This document shows, in pieces, positions 44,367 through 52,353 of a stretch of 64,000 nucleotides of DNA. How positions within the stretch are numbered: position 1 is the stretch's first letter; every line of letters starts with the position of its first letter. The DNA is from JASJAR01 sp038530285. Lineage in GTDB: Bacteria; Pseudomonadota; Alphaproteobacteria; Rhodobacterales; Rhodobacteraceae. The notes under the pieces were generated by a model. That model had not been told where the DNA came from. It ran no database searches and saw only the letters and a list, made by a program, of their open reading frames with translations. A program made the position numbers and the translations under genes. The stretch spans positions 62,001-126,000 of the forward strand of contig JBCBCY010000004.1 in NCBI GenBank assembly GCA_038530285.1, in the 5' to 3' direction.

Positions 44367-45085
44367 CACCCGTTGTCTTTGTCCATGGGTTTTTGGGCGG
44401 CAGTCAGCAATGGCAAGGCCAGATCAAGGCGTTGGCAGAGCATGATGTTTTGGCCGTCGACCTACCCGGGTTCGGCCTAAACGCGCATCTTGAACCGCTG
44501 ACGTCAATCCCGGCTTATGCGGCTTGGGTGCTTGAGGCCGCAACCGCCCACGGCCTGGCACGGTTCCACCTTGTCGGCCATTCGATGGGCGGCATGATCG
44601 CTCAGGACATGGCCCATCAAGCCCCCGACAAGGTGCAGGACCTGGTCCTTTACGGAACCGGCGCCACGGGCGTTTTGCCCGGGCGTTTCGAGACGATCGA
44701 AACCTCCATGGCGCGCAGCGAAAGCGACGGCGCGCAGGCCACCGCCCGACGCATCGCGGCCACGTGGTTTTTGCACACCACTCAGGCGAACGCCTATCAG
44801 ACCTGCGTCGCAATCGCCGAGCAGGCCCGGCTGGCAGCCATTCTCGCAGGCCTTGATGCGATGCGGATGTGGGACGGCGTCGATCGGCTTGGTGCCATCA
44901 AAGCCAGGACCCTGCTGATCTGGGGCGACCGGGACCGCACCTATCAATGGAGCCAGATCCAGCAATTGTGGACCTTGATCCCTGGTGCGCGTCTGGCCGT
45001 GCTTCCCGATTGCGCCCATGCCGCGCATCTGGAAAAGCCGCATATGTTTGACGCCCTGCTGAGGGACTTCCTGTCGCGCGGGTAG
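44363..45085 (+). CDS. Alpha/beta-fold hydrolase
   Basis: Hydrolase of 240 residues with the catalytic nucleophile in GHSMGG (Ser73), Asp in WGDRD and His in CAHAAH. It starts with a GTG overlapping the permease stop, so it is made with the betaine importer. Substrate is unknown; a role in freeing an amine from an ester (such as an acylcholine or carnitine ester) would suit the context but is only a guess. Confidence 0.87.
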   Translation: MTPVVFVHGFLGGSQQWQGQIKALAEHDVLAVDLPGFGLNAHLEPLTSIPAYAAWVLEAATAHGLARFHLVGHSMGGMIAQDMAHQAPDKVQDLVLYGTGATGVLPGRFETIETSMARSESDGAQATARRIAATWFLHTTQANAYQTCVAIAEQARLAAILAGLDAMRMWDGVDRLGAIKARTLLIWGDRDRTYQWSQIQQLWTLIPGARLAVLPDCAHAAHLEKPHMFDALLRDFLSRG

Positions 45086-45149
45086 CCCTAGCAATTGAAG
45101 GAGAAACCAAAAAACGCACGGCCTGAAGGAGCCGGAGGTCAGTGATAAA

Positions 45150-45225
45150 TGGTGCCCCCACACGGACTCGAACCGCGGACCTACTGATTACAAATCAGTT
45201 GCTCTACCAGCTGAGCTATAGGGGC
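45150..45225 (-). tRNA. tRNA-Thr (UGT)
   Basis: Cloverleaf of 76 bases read on the minus strand: acceptor GCCCCTA/TGGGGGC, D-arm GCTC-AGCTGGTA-GAGC, anticodon stem ACTGA/TCAGT with loop TTTGTAA (anticodon TGT), T-arm with TTCGAGT, and encoded CCA at 45150-45152. Confidence 0.97.
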
Positions 45226-45359
45226 ACTGGCGGGTCACGTACGCAACTTCGCGTCCGCAATCAAGACCATCGCGCCTGTTTGGGAGGGCTTTTATTGCCT
45301 GTAAACCCTTATATGATCCCCCAAAGGCCAGACACAACGCAGGGCCAGGGACGGGCAGA

Positions 45360-46238
45360 ATGCAAATCGTCTTTCATATCGGCGCTCATTCCACGGATGA
45401 GGGCGCGCTTTTGCGCTCGTTGTTGCAAAACCGCGATGCGCTGGCTGATGCCGGCGTGATGGTCCCCGGCCCCAGCCGCTACCGCAAGATCCTGCGCGAT
45501 GTCATGACCACCCTGCGCGGCCAGGTCGCCAATGCCGATGCCCGCGACGTGATGCTTGAGACGCTTGTGGAAAACGACAACGCGGAACGGATCGTGCTGT
45601 TCAATGACAGTTTCATCTGCATCCCCGCCCGCGCGATCGAAAACGGCCAGCTTTATGCGCGCGCCGCCAAAGCGGCCTGGCTCAGGAACATCTTCCCGCT
45701 CGATGACGTGGAATTCTGTCTGGCCATCCGTGACCCGGCCACATTTGTCCCTGCCGTTTATGACAGCCTCGGCGACGCACGCCCGGATTTCGCCGATTTC
45801 CTTGACGGCGCCGATCCGCGCCAGTTCCGCTGGTCCGATTACATCGCGCGGCTGCAAGCGGCGGTGCCGGGCTGCCCGATCACGGTGTGGTGCAACGAAG
45901 ACACCCCCATCATCTGGGGCGAAGTCCTGCGTGAGGTTGCCGGCCTGACACCGGACGCGCAACTCGACGGCGAGCTTGATCTGGTGATGAAGCTGATCCA
46001 CCGTCAGGGCCGGACCCGCCTGAGGGCACTATTGGAAAAGCGCCCCCCCGAAACCGAGGCCGGGCGCCGCCGCGCCATCGCCGCCTATCTTGAAAAATAC
46101 TTTGTTGAAGACAGGATAGAGGAAGAAATTGATCTTCCCGGCTGGAGCGAAGACCTGATGAATGACCTGTCAGAAGCCTATGACGAAGATGTCGCCGACA
46201 TCGCCCATATGCCGGGCGTGCACCTGATACAGCCCTAG
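45360..46238 (+). CDS. Conserved hypothetical protein with sulfotransferase-like N terminus
   Basis: Protein of 292 residues. The beginning (VFHIGAHSTDEGALLRSLLQNRDALADAGV) looks like a degenerate sulfotransferase P-loop region (IGxHKTGST), and LAIRDPATFVPAVYDSL resembles the 3'-phosphate motif of that fold. The usual Lys/Thr donor residues are missing, so activity is doubtful. Roseobacters carry many such proteins near glycan genes. A terminator follows the gene. Confidence 0.65.
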   Translation: MQIVFHIGAHSTDEGALLRSLLQNRDALADAGVMVPGPSRYRKILRDVMTTLRGQVANADARDVMLETLVENDNAERIVLFNDSFICIPARAIENGQLYARAAKAAWLRNIFPLDDVEFCLAIRDPATFVPAVYDSLGDARPDFADFLDGADPRQFRWSDYIARLQAAVPGCPITVWCNEDTPIIWGEVLREVAGLTPDAQLDGELDLVMKLIHRQGRTRLRALLEKRPPETEAGRRRAIAAYLEKYFVEDRIEEEIDLPGWSEDLMNDLSEAYDEDVADIAHMPGVHLIQP

Positions 46239-46257
46239 GCCTTATGTACCATTTTTG

Positions 46258-46284
46258 GTGCACTTTCAAAAGTGCACTTTTTTT
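46258..46284 (+). terminator. Intrinsic terminator
   Basis: Palindrome GTGCACTTTCAAAAGTGCAC followed by T7, 20 bases past the stop of the sulfotransferase-like gene. Confidence 0.85.
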
Positions 46285-46300
46285 GGTTCTTTTTTCAAAT

Positions 46301-46318
46301 TGAACTGAAAGCTGTTCA
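46301..46318. promoter_or_regulatory. Inverted repeat upstream of satD
   Basis: TGAAC-N8-GTTCA, ending 17 bases before the satD start; a possible operator in the promoter or leader of the satD operon. Confidence 0.4.
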
Positions 46319-46334
46319 TAGCTATGGTCTGGCC

Positions 46335-46988
46335 ATGACATCTCAAGCCCCCGTCTGCGCCATTCTTATGGGCGATCTCGTCAACAGCGAGGCCTTTGAA
46401 GACACCGCAGGTCTTCACGCTGCGTTCAACGCCGCCGTGGCGCGCCAGAACGCTGCCCCCCGACCTGCGCTGCTGTCGCCCCTGACGATCACGCTTGGCG
46501 ACGAATTCCAGGGGCTCTACCGCGCGCTGGGCCCGGCCACCCTTGCAGCAAGAGACATGCGGTTTGACCTTCTCGACCGGGGGATCGACTGCCGCTTCGT
46601 CATCGGCAGCGTGCGCATCGACACGCCCATAAACCCCAACCGCGCCTGGAACATGATGGGCCCCGGCCTGTCGGAAGCTCGCGATCTACTCAACGAAAAG
46701 ACCGCCGGGCTCACCTACCGCTTTTCCCTGCCAGACCAGCCGGGCACGGCCCAGTTGCTCAACGCGCTGGGGGCCGGGCTATCGGTGATTGAGCGCAGCT
46801 GGACAGCCACCCAACGCCGCGACATCCGCGCCCTTCTGGACGGGGCCACCCCCGAAGCGCTGGCCAAGACGCGCGACGTGTCGCTGCGCGCCATCTACAA
46901 ATCCCGCAAAGGCGGCGAATACGACGCCTATCTCTACCAATGGACCGCCGTGTTGGACGCGCTGGCGGCCCGTGATAGGTCCGCCTGA
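46335..46988 (+). CDS. SatD-family protein
   Basis: Soluble protein of 217 residues of the SatD family, named after the Streptococcus acid-tolerance operon. Features: ILMGDLVNSE near the start, LTITLGDEFQG near 55, and a C-terminal helix-turn-helix-like part (LAKTRDVSLRAIYKSRKGG). The ATG at 46335 is preferred; the longer frame upstream reads through promoter sequence. It overlaps the DUF3307-like gene by one base. The two genes are often neighbours; the biochemical role is unknown. Confidence 0.82.
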   Translation: MTSQAPVCAILMGDLVNSEAFEDTAGLHAAFNAAVARQNAAPRPALLSPLTITLGDEFQGLYRALGPATLAARDMRFDLLDRGIDCRFVIGSVRIDTPINPNRAWNMMGPGLSEARDLLNEKTAGLTYRFSLPDQPGTAQLLNALGAGLSVIERSWTATQRRDIRALLDGATPEALAKTRDVSLRAIYKSRKGGEYDAYLYQWTAVLDALAARDRSA

Positions 46989-47416
46989 TGAGCTCCGTCA
47001 TCCACGCCATCGTTTATTGCACGGTCGCCCTATTTGCGCTGACCAGCCTTGGCAACATCGCCCACCGGGCCCTCAGCCGTCTGATCGGCCAGCCCGCCAC
47101 GCCGCCCGCCGAACCCGGTGACGCAGCCACCACCCCGCCTGACCCGCGAAACGGCCGCGTCATCGGCACGCTGGAACGGTTGGTGTTGGCCGCAGCGCTG
47201 GTGTTTCAAAGCTGGCCACTGGTCGCCGCTGTCATCGCGCTGAAATCCGTCGCCCGGTTCAAGGCGCTGGAACAGAAGGTCTTTGCCGAATACTTCCTGA
47301 TCGGATCGTTCTTCAGCCTTTTATGGGCGCTGCTGATCACCGGCGCCTGGCTGGCCTATGACGCCCGCTGGGGCCTTGATCTGCAAGGGCAACTGGCCGC
47401 ACTATTTGCGCCGTAA
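46988..47416 (+). CDS. Short DUF3307-like membrane protein
   Basis: Membrane protein of 142 residues with three likely helices. The segment GRVIGTLERLVLAAAL, then ALKSVARFKALEQKVFAEYFLIGSFFSLLWAL, matches the C-terminal half of DUF3307 proteins, which usually have about 240 residues. The N-terminal half is missing or replaced by a Pro-rich loop, so this is a short version. One-base overlap with satD. Confidence 0.7.
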   Translation: MSSVIHAIVYCTVALFALTSLGNIAHRALSRLIGQPATPPAEPGDAATTPPDPRNGRVIGTLERLVLAAALVFQSWPLVAAVIALKSVARFKALEQKVFAEYFLIGSFFSLLWALLITGAWLAYDARWGLDLQGQLAALFAP

Positions 47417-47424
47417 GCCCCCGC

Positions 47425-47459
47425 CCGAAAACCGGCCCCCACTTTTCGGATCGCGCTTG
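47425..47459. repeat. Extragenic palindromic repeat, copy 1
   Basis: CCGAAAA-N11-TTTTCGG palindrome followed by ATCGCGCTTG; 35 bp identical to the copy at 47480. It begins 8 bases after the DUF3307-like stop. Similar elements with an AACCGGNNCCCACTTTT core are widespread at gene ends in alphaproteobacteria. Confidence 0.8.
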
Positions 47460-47479
47460 TTCTATACCGCGCAATTTAA

Positions 47480-47514
47480 CCGAAAACCGGCCCCCACTTT
47501 TCGGATCGCGCTTG
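47480..47514. repeat. Extragenic palindromic repeat, copy 2
   Basis: Exact 35-bp duplicate of copy 1, 55 bp further on, ending two bases before the gapR stop codon. Together they lie between convergent genes and may terminate both. Confidence 0.8.
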
Positions 47515-47516
47515 GG

Positions 47517-47771
47517 TCACATCCCCAGCGCTTGCTTGTAAAGATCAAGCACCGCTTCTTCCTCGGCAATATCGGCGCTGTCGCGCTTGCGCATCGCCAC
47601 CAGCTTGCGCATCACCTTGGTGTCATACCCCCGGCCCTTGGCTTCGGCCATCACCTCTTTTTGCTGATCGGCCAGGTCCTTTTTCTCCGCTTCCAACCGC
47701 TCGAACCGCTCGATGAACTGGCGCAGCTCATCGGCTGTCACACGGTAGGTGTCGGGGGTCTCGTCGTTCAT
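47517..47771 (-). CDS. gapR: GapR/DUF2312 nucleoid-associated protein
   Basis: Protein of 84 residues, almost all helical, matching DUF2312/GapR (RVTADELRQFIERFERLEAEKKDL then KEVMAEAKGRGYDTKVMRKLV). In Caulobacter GapR binds overtwisted AT-rich DNA ahead of replication and transcription forks and is essential. Length and sequence are typical. Confidence 0.93.
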   Translation of the reverse strand: MNDETPDTYRVTADELRQFIERFERLEAEKKDLADQQKEVMAEAKGRGYDTKVMRKLVAMRKRDSADIAEEEAVLDLYKQALGM

Positions 47772-47873
47772 GTCGGGCTCCGGGCTGGTGGGTCAAGGCC
47801 GCCTTGCTAGCGACAGGGGACCTGACCCGCAAGGGCTAGACGCGCCCGCGCCAAGCGCCTAAACGCCGACCCC

Positions 47874-48089
47874 ATGGAATGGCTTGTCTGGATCGGCGCG
47901 AGTGTCACCCTTTTGGGGGTTGCCCTGCTGTTTTACTGCATCTTTCGTGTCGCGCGCGCCCGCCGCGCCGGGCTCGACGAAGCCGAGCTGAAACGCCAGC
48001 TGCAATCGGTTGTGGCGCTGAACCTTGGCGCGCTGGCGATTTCAGGGATCGGGCTGATGGCCGTGATCGTCGGGATATTCCTGGGCTAG
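47874..48089 (+). CDS. Small two-helix membrane protein
   Basis: Protein of 71 residues with an N-terminal helix (about 3-25), a basic loop (RARRAGLDEAELKRQ) and a second helix (about 45-70). No family recognised. The last four bases overlap the convergent SnoaL-like gene. Confidence 0.65.
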   Translation: MEWLVWIGASVTLLGVALLFYCIFRVARARRAGLDEAELKRQLQSVVALNLGALAISGIGLMAVIVGIFLG

Positions 48090-48622
48090 GCGTCCTTTTT
48101 GGGCGGGCTTGGCGGGGTCTTTTCGCCCCTGTCATAGGCCTCCCAGCCTTCGCCGTTGAAACAATCGACCCCCAGTTGCGCCAGCACATGGGGGAAATCG
48201 ACCATCACCCAATTGTCGACGATCTTGCCGTCGACCACTTTCCAAAAATCCATATAGCGGATCTGGATGCGCTTGCCGGTCGCGGGCACCCCCATGAATT
48301 CGCCCGAATGCACCGCTTCCTGGCGGCCGAAGGACGCGGCCCATTCGCCCATCACCAACCGCGCCTCATCGACGGCGACCTTATCGGAAAACGCCGCCTG
48401 AAACGGGCGCTGCCAATTGTCCTGAAATTCGCGCAAGCCGTTTTTCGTGCCACAGCCGGTGTTGCCCATCCAGCGAAAACTCTCGGCGAAAAACTCACCG
48501 ATATCGTCGATCCGGTGCGCGTTCAGCCCCTCGACCATACCGTCGATCACTGCCCGCGTGGCCTCGGTTTTTGACATGTCGGTGTCTTTGGTCAGCGGAT
48601 ATTGGGAGAGATCGTCGCTCAT
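48086..48622 (-). CDS. SnoaL-like polyketide cyclase-fold protein
   Basis: Protein of 178 residues with an NTF2/SnoaL fold: MVEGLNAHRIDDIGEFFAESFRW, then the barrel strands ending in FWKVVDGKIVDNWVMVD, typical of the ester cyclase/SnoaL group. The ATG at 48622 is preferred over an upstream frame. It is divergent from a second SnoaL-type gene, which implies a functional pair. Substrate unknown. Confidence 0.85.
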   Translation of the reverse strand: MSDDLSQYPLTKDTDMSKTEATRAVIDGMVEGLNAHRIDDIGEFFAESFRWMGNTGCGTKNGLREFQDNWQRPFQAAFSDKVAVDEARLVMGEWAASFGRQEAVHSGEFMGVPATGKRIQIRYMDFWKVVDGKIVDNWVMVDFPHVLAQLGVDCFNGEGWEAYDRGEKTPPSPPKKDA

Positions 48623-48716
48623 GAGGCATCCTTTCAATGGCCGGGTTCGCGCGACCCTAGACGCCAGGTGCAGACCTCGGCAAGATGGATTTGAATACGA
48701 TTGCAAAGGGCCTGCG

Positions 48717-49706
48717 ATGCACGACCACCTCAAAGCGAAATGCCGCAGCCTGATGGCAGATCTCGCGCGCGGCGCACCGGTAGGTGAGGCTTTTCACCCT
48801 GACGCGGTGATTGAAACGTCCTGGCCCTGGGGGGCGCTGTCAGGGGCTGCCCTGACGGATTTCTGGGCCGGGTTTCGCACCGCTTTTCCAGACGCCCAGC
48901 GCCGCGACCAGATCGCGGTGGCCGGCGACAACCTGCCCGACCCCAGGTTTCGGGGCCCCCGCGCGCCGCATCTGGTGGCCAGCCTTGGCACCTATCAGGC
49001 AACCTTCACCGCGCCGTTTCTGGACCTGCCACCCACCGGCCAGGTGATCGCGCTGCGCTTTGCAGATGCCTACTGGGTTGAGGGCGACAAAATCCGCTGG
49101 GGGCACATGATCCTCGATCTGGTGGACGTCATGGACCAGATCGGCGCCATGCCCCTGCCCCGCCCCTTGGGAGCGGCCGGCCGCTGGCCGGGCCCGGCCA
49201 CCGGCGACGGCATGGCACCTTTGCCCCATGACGGGCGCGCGCCGCTTGAGACGGTGTTTGGCATGCATGACGCTTTGGGTCAGTTCGACGGCAAGACGCT
49301 TGAAAGCATGCCCCATGCGCCCTTCTGGACCCCCGATTTCATGTACTACGCCGCAGGCGGCATTGGCATGATGCGCGGTCTGTCCGGCTTTCAGGCCCAC
49401 CACCAGATCCCGTTCTTGCGCGCCTTTCCCGATCGGTCCTCGCGCGGGCATTTCATCCGCATCGCCGAAGGCGCTTATGCCGTGACCGGCGGCACGGTCA
49501 CCGGCACCCACACCGGGCCCTGGCTGGGCATGACGCCAACGGGCCGGACAGCAGAGCTGCCGGTGTTTGATTTCTACCGGGTTGAGGGCGACACGATTGC
49601 CGAAAACTGGCTACCAGCAGACATCGCGGGCTGTGCGGCGGGCCTGGGCAATGATCTGTTGGCGCGCGCGCGCCACTATGCCGGGGCGCCCCAAACCGAA
49701 TTGTAG
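48717..49706 (+). CDS. Tandem SnoaL-like (two-domain) protein
   Basis: Protein of 329 residues with two SnoaL-like halves: residues about 1-150 (ending GDKIRWGHMILDLVDVMDQ) and about 180-310 (ending VEGDTIAENWLPADI). The ATG at 48717 follows AAGGG; the longer frame upstream runs through the start of the divergent gene. Divergent from the single-domain SnoaL gene with about 95 bases between. May act on a steroid or aromatic ester; not known. Confidence 0.83.
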   Translation: MHDHLKAKCRSLMADLARGAPVGEAFHPDAVIETSWPWGALSGAALTDFWAGFRTAFPDAQRRDQIAVAGDNLPDPRFRGPRAPHLVASLGTYQATFTAPFLDLPPTGQVIALRFADAYWVEGDKIRWGHMILDLVDVMDQIGAMPLPRPLGAAGRWPGPATGDGMAPLPHDGRAPLETVFGMHDALGQFDGKTLESMPHAPFWTPDFMYYAAGGIGMMRGLSGFQAHHQIPFLRAFPDRSSRGHFIRIAEGAYAVTGGTVTGTHTGPWLGMTPTGRTAELPVFDFYRVEGDTIAENWLPADIAGCAAGLGNDLLARARHYAGAPQTEL

Positions 49707-49714
49707 GTTTTTGG

Positions 49715-49763
49715 AAGCGCGCAATCACCCCGAAAACCGGTGCCCACTTTTAGGATTGCGCTT
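49715..49763. repeat. Extragenic palindromic repeat, copy 3 (diverged)
   Basis: Core CCCGAAAACCGGTGCCCACT and flanks AAGCGCGCAATC / GATTGCGCTT form a long imperfect hairpin. It touches the stop codon of the convergent FadJ-like gene, as copy 2 does beside gapR. Confidence 0.75.
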
Positions 49764-51796
49764 TAGCCGCCGTTCAGTGAACTGAACCGCTTGCCGTTCT
49801 TGATCAACGCACCCACAAGCGGGTCCGGCGCCCACAACTCGGGCACATCTTCGGCAAACCGCTTCATCCGTTTTTCCAGCGTCAACAACCCGTCAAGATC
49901 AGCCCCCATCAACGGGCCACCGCGCCACCGCGGGAAACCCATCCCGTGCACGGCCAGCAAATCCACCTCGGCAGGCCGCGCCACGCGCCGCTCGCGCACG
50001 GCTTTGGCCCCGGCCGACACCACCGCCGCGAGCGCACGCGCGACAATCTCGTCGGCCTCAACCGGTCGGCGATCGAACCCGCCCCGGTCACGCGCGGCGT
50101 CCAAAATGGCGGTAATCCCGGGGTCCGCACCAGCCTGCGCTCCGTTGGGCCGATACACATAGTACCGCTTGCCCGCCGCCCATAGGGCTTGATCGAGCCC
50201 GCCCTTCAGCGCCGATGGCACCCGCCCGCCGCCTGACAGATCGCGCGCCTCGAACGGGCCAAGCCTTGCCCCCCAGCCTTTCAGGGCGGTGTCGATCTCT
50301 TCGACGGTGGCGCCGGCCATCAGGCACCAGTCCGCCGCCCCGTACCAGGCCGCGACCATCGCATCGGTCACCGGCGGCCCGCTGGTGATCACCGTCAGCC
50401 GCGCCAGCCGCTTCAAAAACGCCCAGGTGGTGGCCCCCGTGACGGGCGAGCTTTGTTTGGCCTGGCGCAGTTCTGCGGCCCGAAACCGCCTGAGCGGTGG
50501 GCACAACCGCAGCCCGATCACATCGTTGGGGCGGCTGGTCAGCGCGGCCTGATCGGTCAGATCGTCGCCAAACCCCGTCAGAGCGATCACCGCACCCGCT
50601 TTGAGGGATGCATCAAGATCGCCCAGTATCTCACTGGGATCAGTGCCTGAATCGCTCACCGCCTCGATCGCCAGATCGGCCTGCGACATGTGATCGAAGC
50701 CAAAACCACCCGTCAGCCGCGCAATCCGCGCCTTGGCATCATCCCGCGACATCCGCCCGGCATCCGCTTCGGCCTCGGTGGCTTCGATGATCGTCAGCAC
50801 CGCTTCTTCGAGGCGTTCTTCGTTGCGCTCTGACAGCACCACCGAAAGGCCCGCACGCAGGGCTGTCAGGGTCAATTCTGTACCCATGCGGCCTGCCCCG
50901 ACGACCCCAAGGGTTTCGACCTTACGCGCCGAGGCACCGCTGAGGATCTTGGGGGCCGCACGCATCGCCTCAACCCGGGACATATGCGCCAGGGCGCGCG
51001 CCTCGCGGCCCACCATCAGTTCCGACCGAGTTGTGGCTTCCAGCGCCACACCTTCGTCAAACGGCAACAACAACGCCGCTTCGACGCAATCGATCATCCG
51101 GCGCGGCGCGGTCAGCCGTTCGTCTTCCACCTGTTCGCGCCGCGCCCGGCAGGCCGACAGATAGCCTGCGGCATCGCGCAGCCGCTTGGTTTTCGACCGG
51201 GTCTTTTCCGGCGCCGCCCCCGATGCGGCATTGGCGCCGACAAACCGAACCGCATGGGCAATGGGGTCGTCTTCGGTCGTGCCATCCACAAACCCGGCCT
51301 TTTCGGCCGCCGTCGCCGCAACGCTGCGCCCTGTCAAAAGCACATCAAGTGCTTTGGCCGCCCCCGCCAGTCGCGGCAGCCTTTGGGTGCCGCCCCCTTC
51401 GGGCACAAGCCCCAGCCGAACTTCCGGATAGCCCAGCACGGCCGCATCGGCGGCAAACCGAAAGTGGCTGGCAAGGGCCAGATCAAGCCCCGGACCAAGG
51501 GCGGAATGCCCAATCGCTGCGGCCACCGGTTTCGGCGCGTCCTCGATCGCCATGCAAAGGTCTGAAAGCGACGGGCCGTCCCCGCCGGGGTCATTGGCAG
51601 CCGGAAAACGCCCCTCTGGCGCTGACAGCACAACGGCTGCCACCGCATCATCTTCGAACACCTTGTTTAAAGCACCCAGGATCCGTGTTCGCGCGGCCGC
51701 ATCAAGCCGATTTGGAACATCGGTCTTTAGACGGATCTCAGCGACCCGACCTTCCACTGCTGCTTGTGCCCCGTCTTCCATGGGCGTCCTTGCCAC
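49763..51796 (-). CDS. FadJ-like enoyl-CoA hydratase / 3-hydroxyacyl-CoA dehydrogenase, possibly inactive
   Basis: Protein of 677 residues with the fused layout of beta-oxidation enzymes: crotonase domain (about 1-190) and HAD domain with GAGRMG at 300-305. Key residues are odd: the first crotonase Glu is Asp105 while the second (Glu125) is kept; the HAD His of LHFFNP is Arg430 (GLRLCPP), and the ASNTSS loop reads ALTGFG (405-410). It is probably a non-standard or inactive paralogue. Length is slightly below FadJ/FadB (about 715). Confidence 0.85.
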   Translation of the reverse strand: MARTPMEDGAQAAVEGRVAEIRLKTDVPNRLDAAARTRILGALNKVFEDDAVAAVVLSAPEGRFPAANDPGGDGPSLSDLCMAIEDAPKPVAAAIGHSALGPGLDLALASHFRFAADAAVLGYPEVRLGLVPEGGGTQRLPRLAGAAKALDVLLTGRSVAATAAEKAGFVDGTTEDDPIAHAVRFVGANAASGAAPEKTRSKTKRLRDAAGYLSACRARREQVEDERLTAPRRMIDCVEAALLLPFDEGVALEATTRSELMVGREARALAHMSRVEAMRAAPKILSGASARKVETLGVVGAGRMGTELTLTALRAGLSVVLSERNEERLEEAVLTIIEATEAEADAGRMSRDDAKARIARLTGGFGFDHMSQADLAIEAVSDSGTDPSEILGDLDASLKAGAVIALTGFGDDLTDQAALTSRPNDVIGLRLCPPLRRFRAAELRQAKQSSPVTGATTWAFLKRLARLTVITSGPPVTDAMVAAWYGAADWCLMAGATVEEIDTALKGWGARLGPFEARDLSGGGRVPSALKGGLDQALWAAGKRYYVYRPNGAQAGADPGITAILDAARDRGGFDRRPVEADEIVARALAAVVSAGAKAVRERRVARPAEVDLLAVHGMGFPRWRGGPLMGADLDGLLTLEKRMKRFAEDVPELWAPDPLVGALIKNGKRFSSLNGG

Positions 51797-51871
51797 GCTC
51801 TTTGCTCACTTCTACCTCAAGCGCGCGCGAACTCAATGGCCGTCGGCATGAAGACGCTGAGGCATCGGTCG

Positions 51872-52096
51872 TTAAATCGGCACGTTGTCCCAAAGATCGT
51901 CGAGGTCACTGTCATCGTCCACCGGCACCGAAGCCGCGACGGGGTTGACCACACACACGGTCTCGGGCGCGATCATCTTGTTGCGCAACAGCGCCTTGAT
52001 GTCCGAAACGCGCTCGGGGTTTTCCAACAGGGCATCAATGATTCGGTCGATATCGTCGCTGCGTCGGGCTGGTTCCACATTGTCTTTCAACGGCAT
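51872..52096 (-). CDS. Small acidic hypothetical protein, 74 aa
   Basis: Acidic protein; first part helical (DDIDRIIDALLENPERVSDIKALLRNK), last part Asp-rich (DDDSDLDDLWDNVPI). The ATG at 52096 has an AGGGAG site just upstream; an in-frame ATG at 52138 is possible. No family recognised. It lies before the FadJ-like gene on the same strand. Confidence 0.55.
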   Translation of the reverse strand: MPLKDNVEPARRSDDIDRIIDALLENPERVSDIKALLRNKMIAPETVCVVNPVAASVPVDDDSDLDDLWDNVPI

Positions 52097-52353
52097 GTCT
52101 CCCTGTGCATGTTTTTTATATCCCCCTGCACGTTCCATAGACGTATCACACTTCCACGGGGCGTCCGACCCTGCAGGGTGTCGCCGGGGATGAAACATCT
52201 ATGACGCTCAATAATTGGGCGGAACTTCGCGCCCTGACCTGTTCGGTGACCGCCTCTGGTGCGCCGCTGCGCTTGCCCGCGGCGCAAAGATGCCGTTCAA
52301 TGGGTTCAGATGCCACGGCGCAGGCCAGGACGCCTCGCTGAAAGGACGGTTCA

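Noticed and set aside
45142..45459. Plus-strand open frame across the tRNA
   Set aside because: It reads through the tRNA-Thr gene in antisense and into the start of the next gene.
48447..48716. N-terminal extension of the tandem SnoaL protein by 90 codons
   Set aside because: The extension overlaps the divergent SnoaL gene and its leader; an ATG at 48717 has a good ribosome site and begins the fold.
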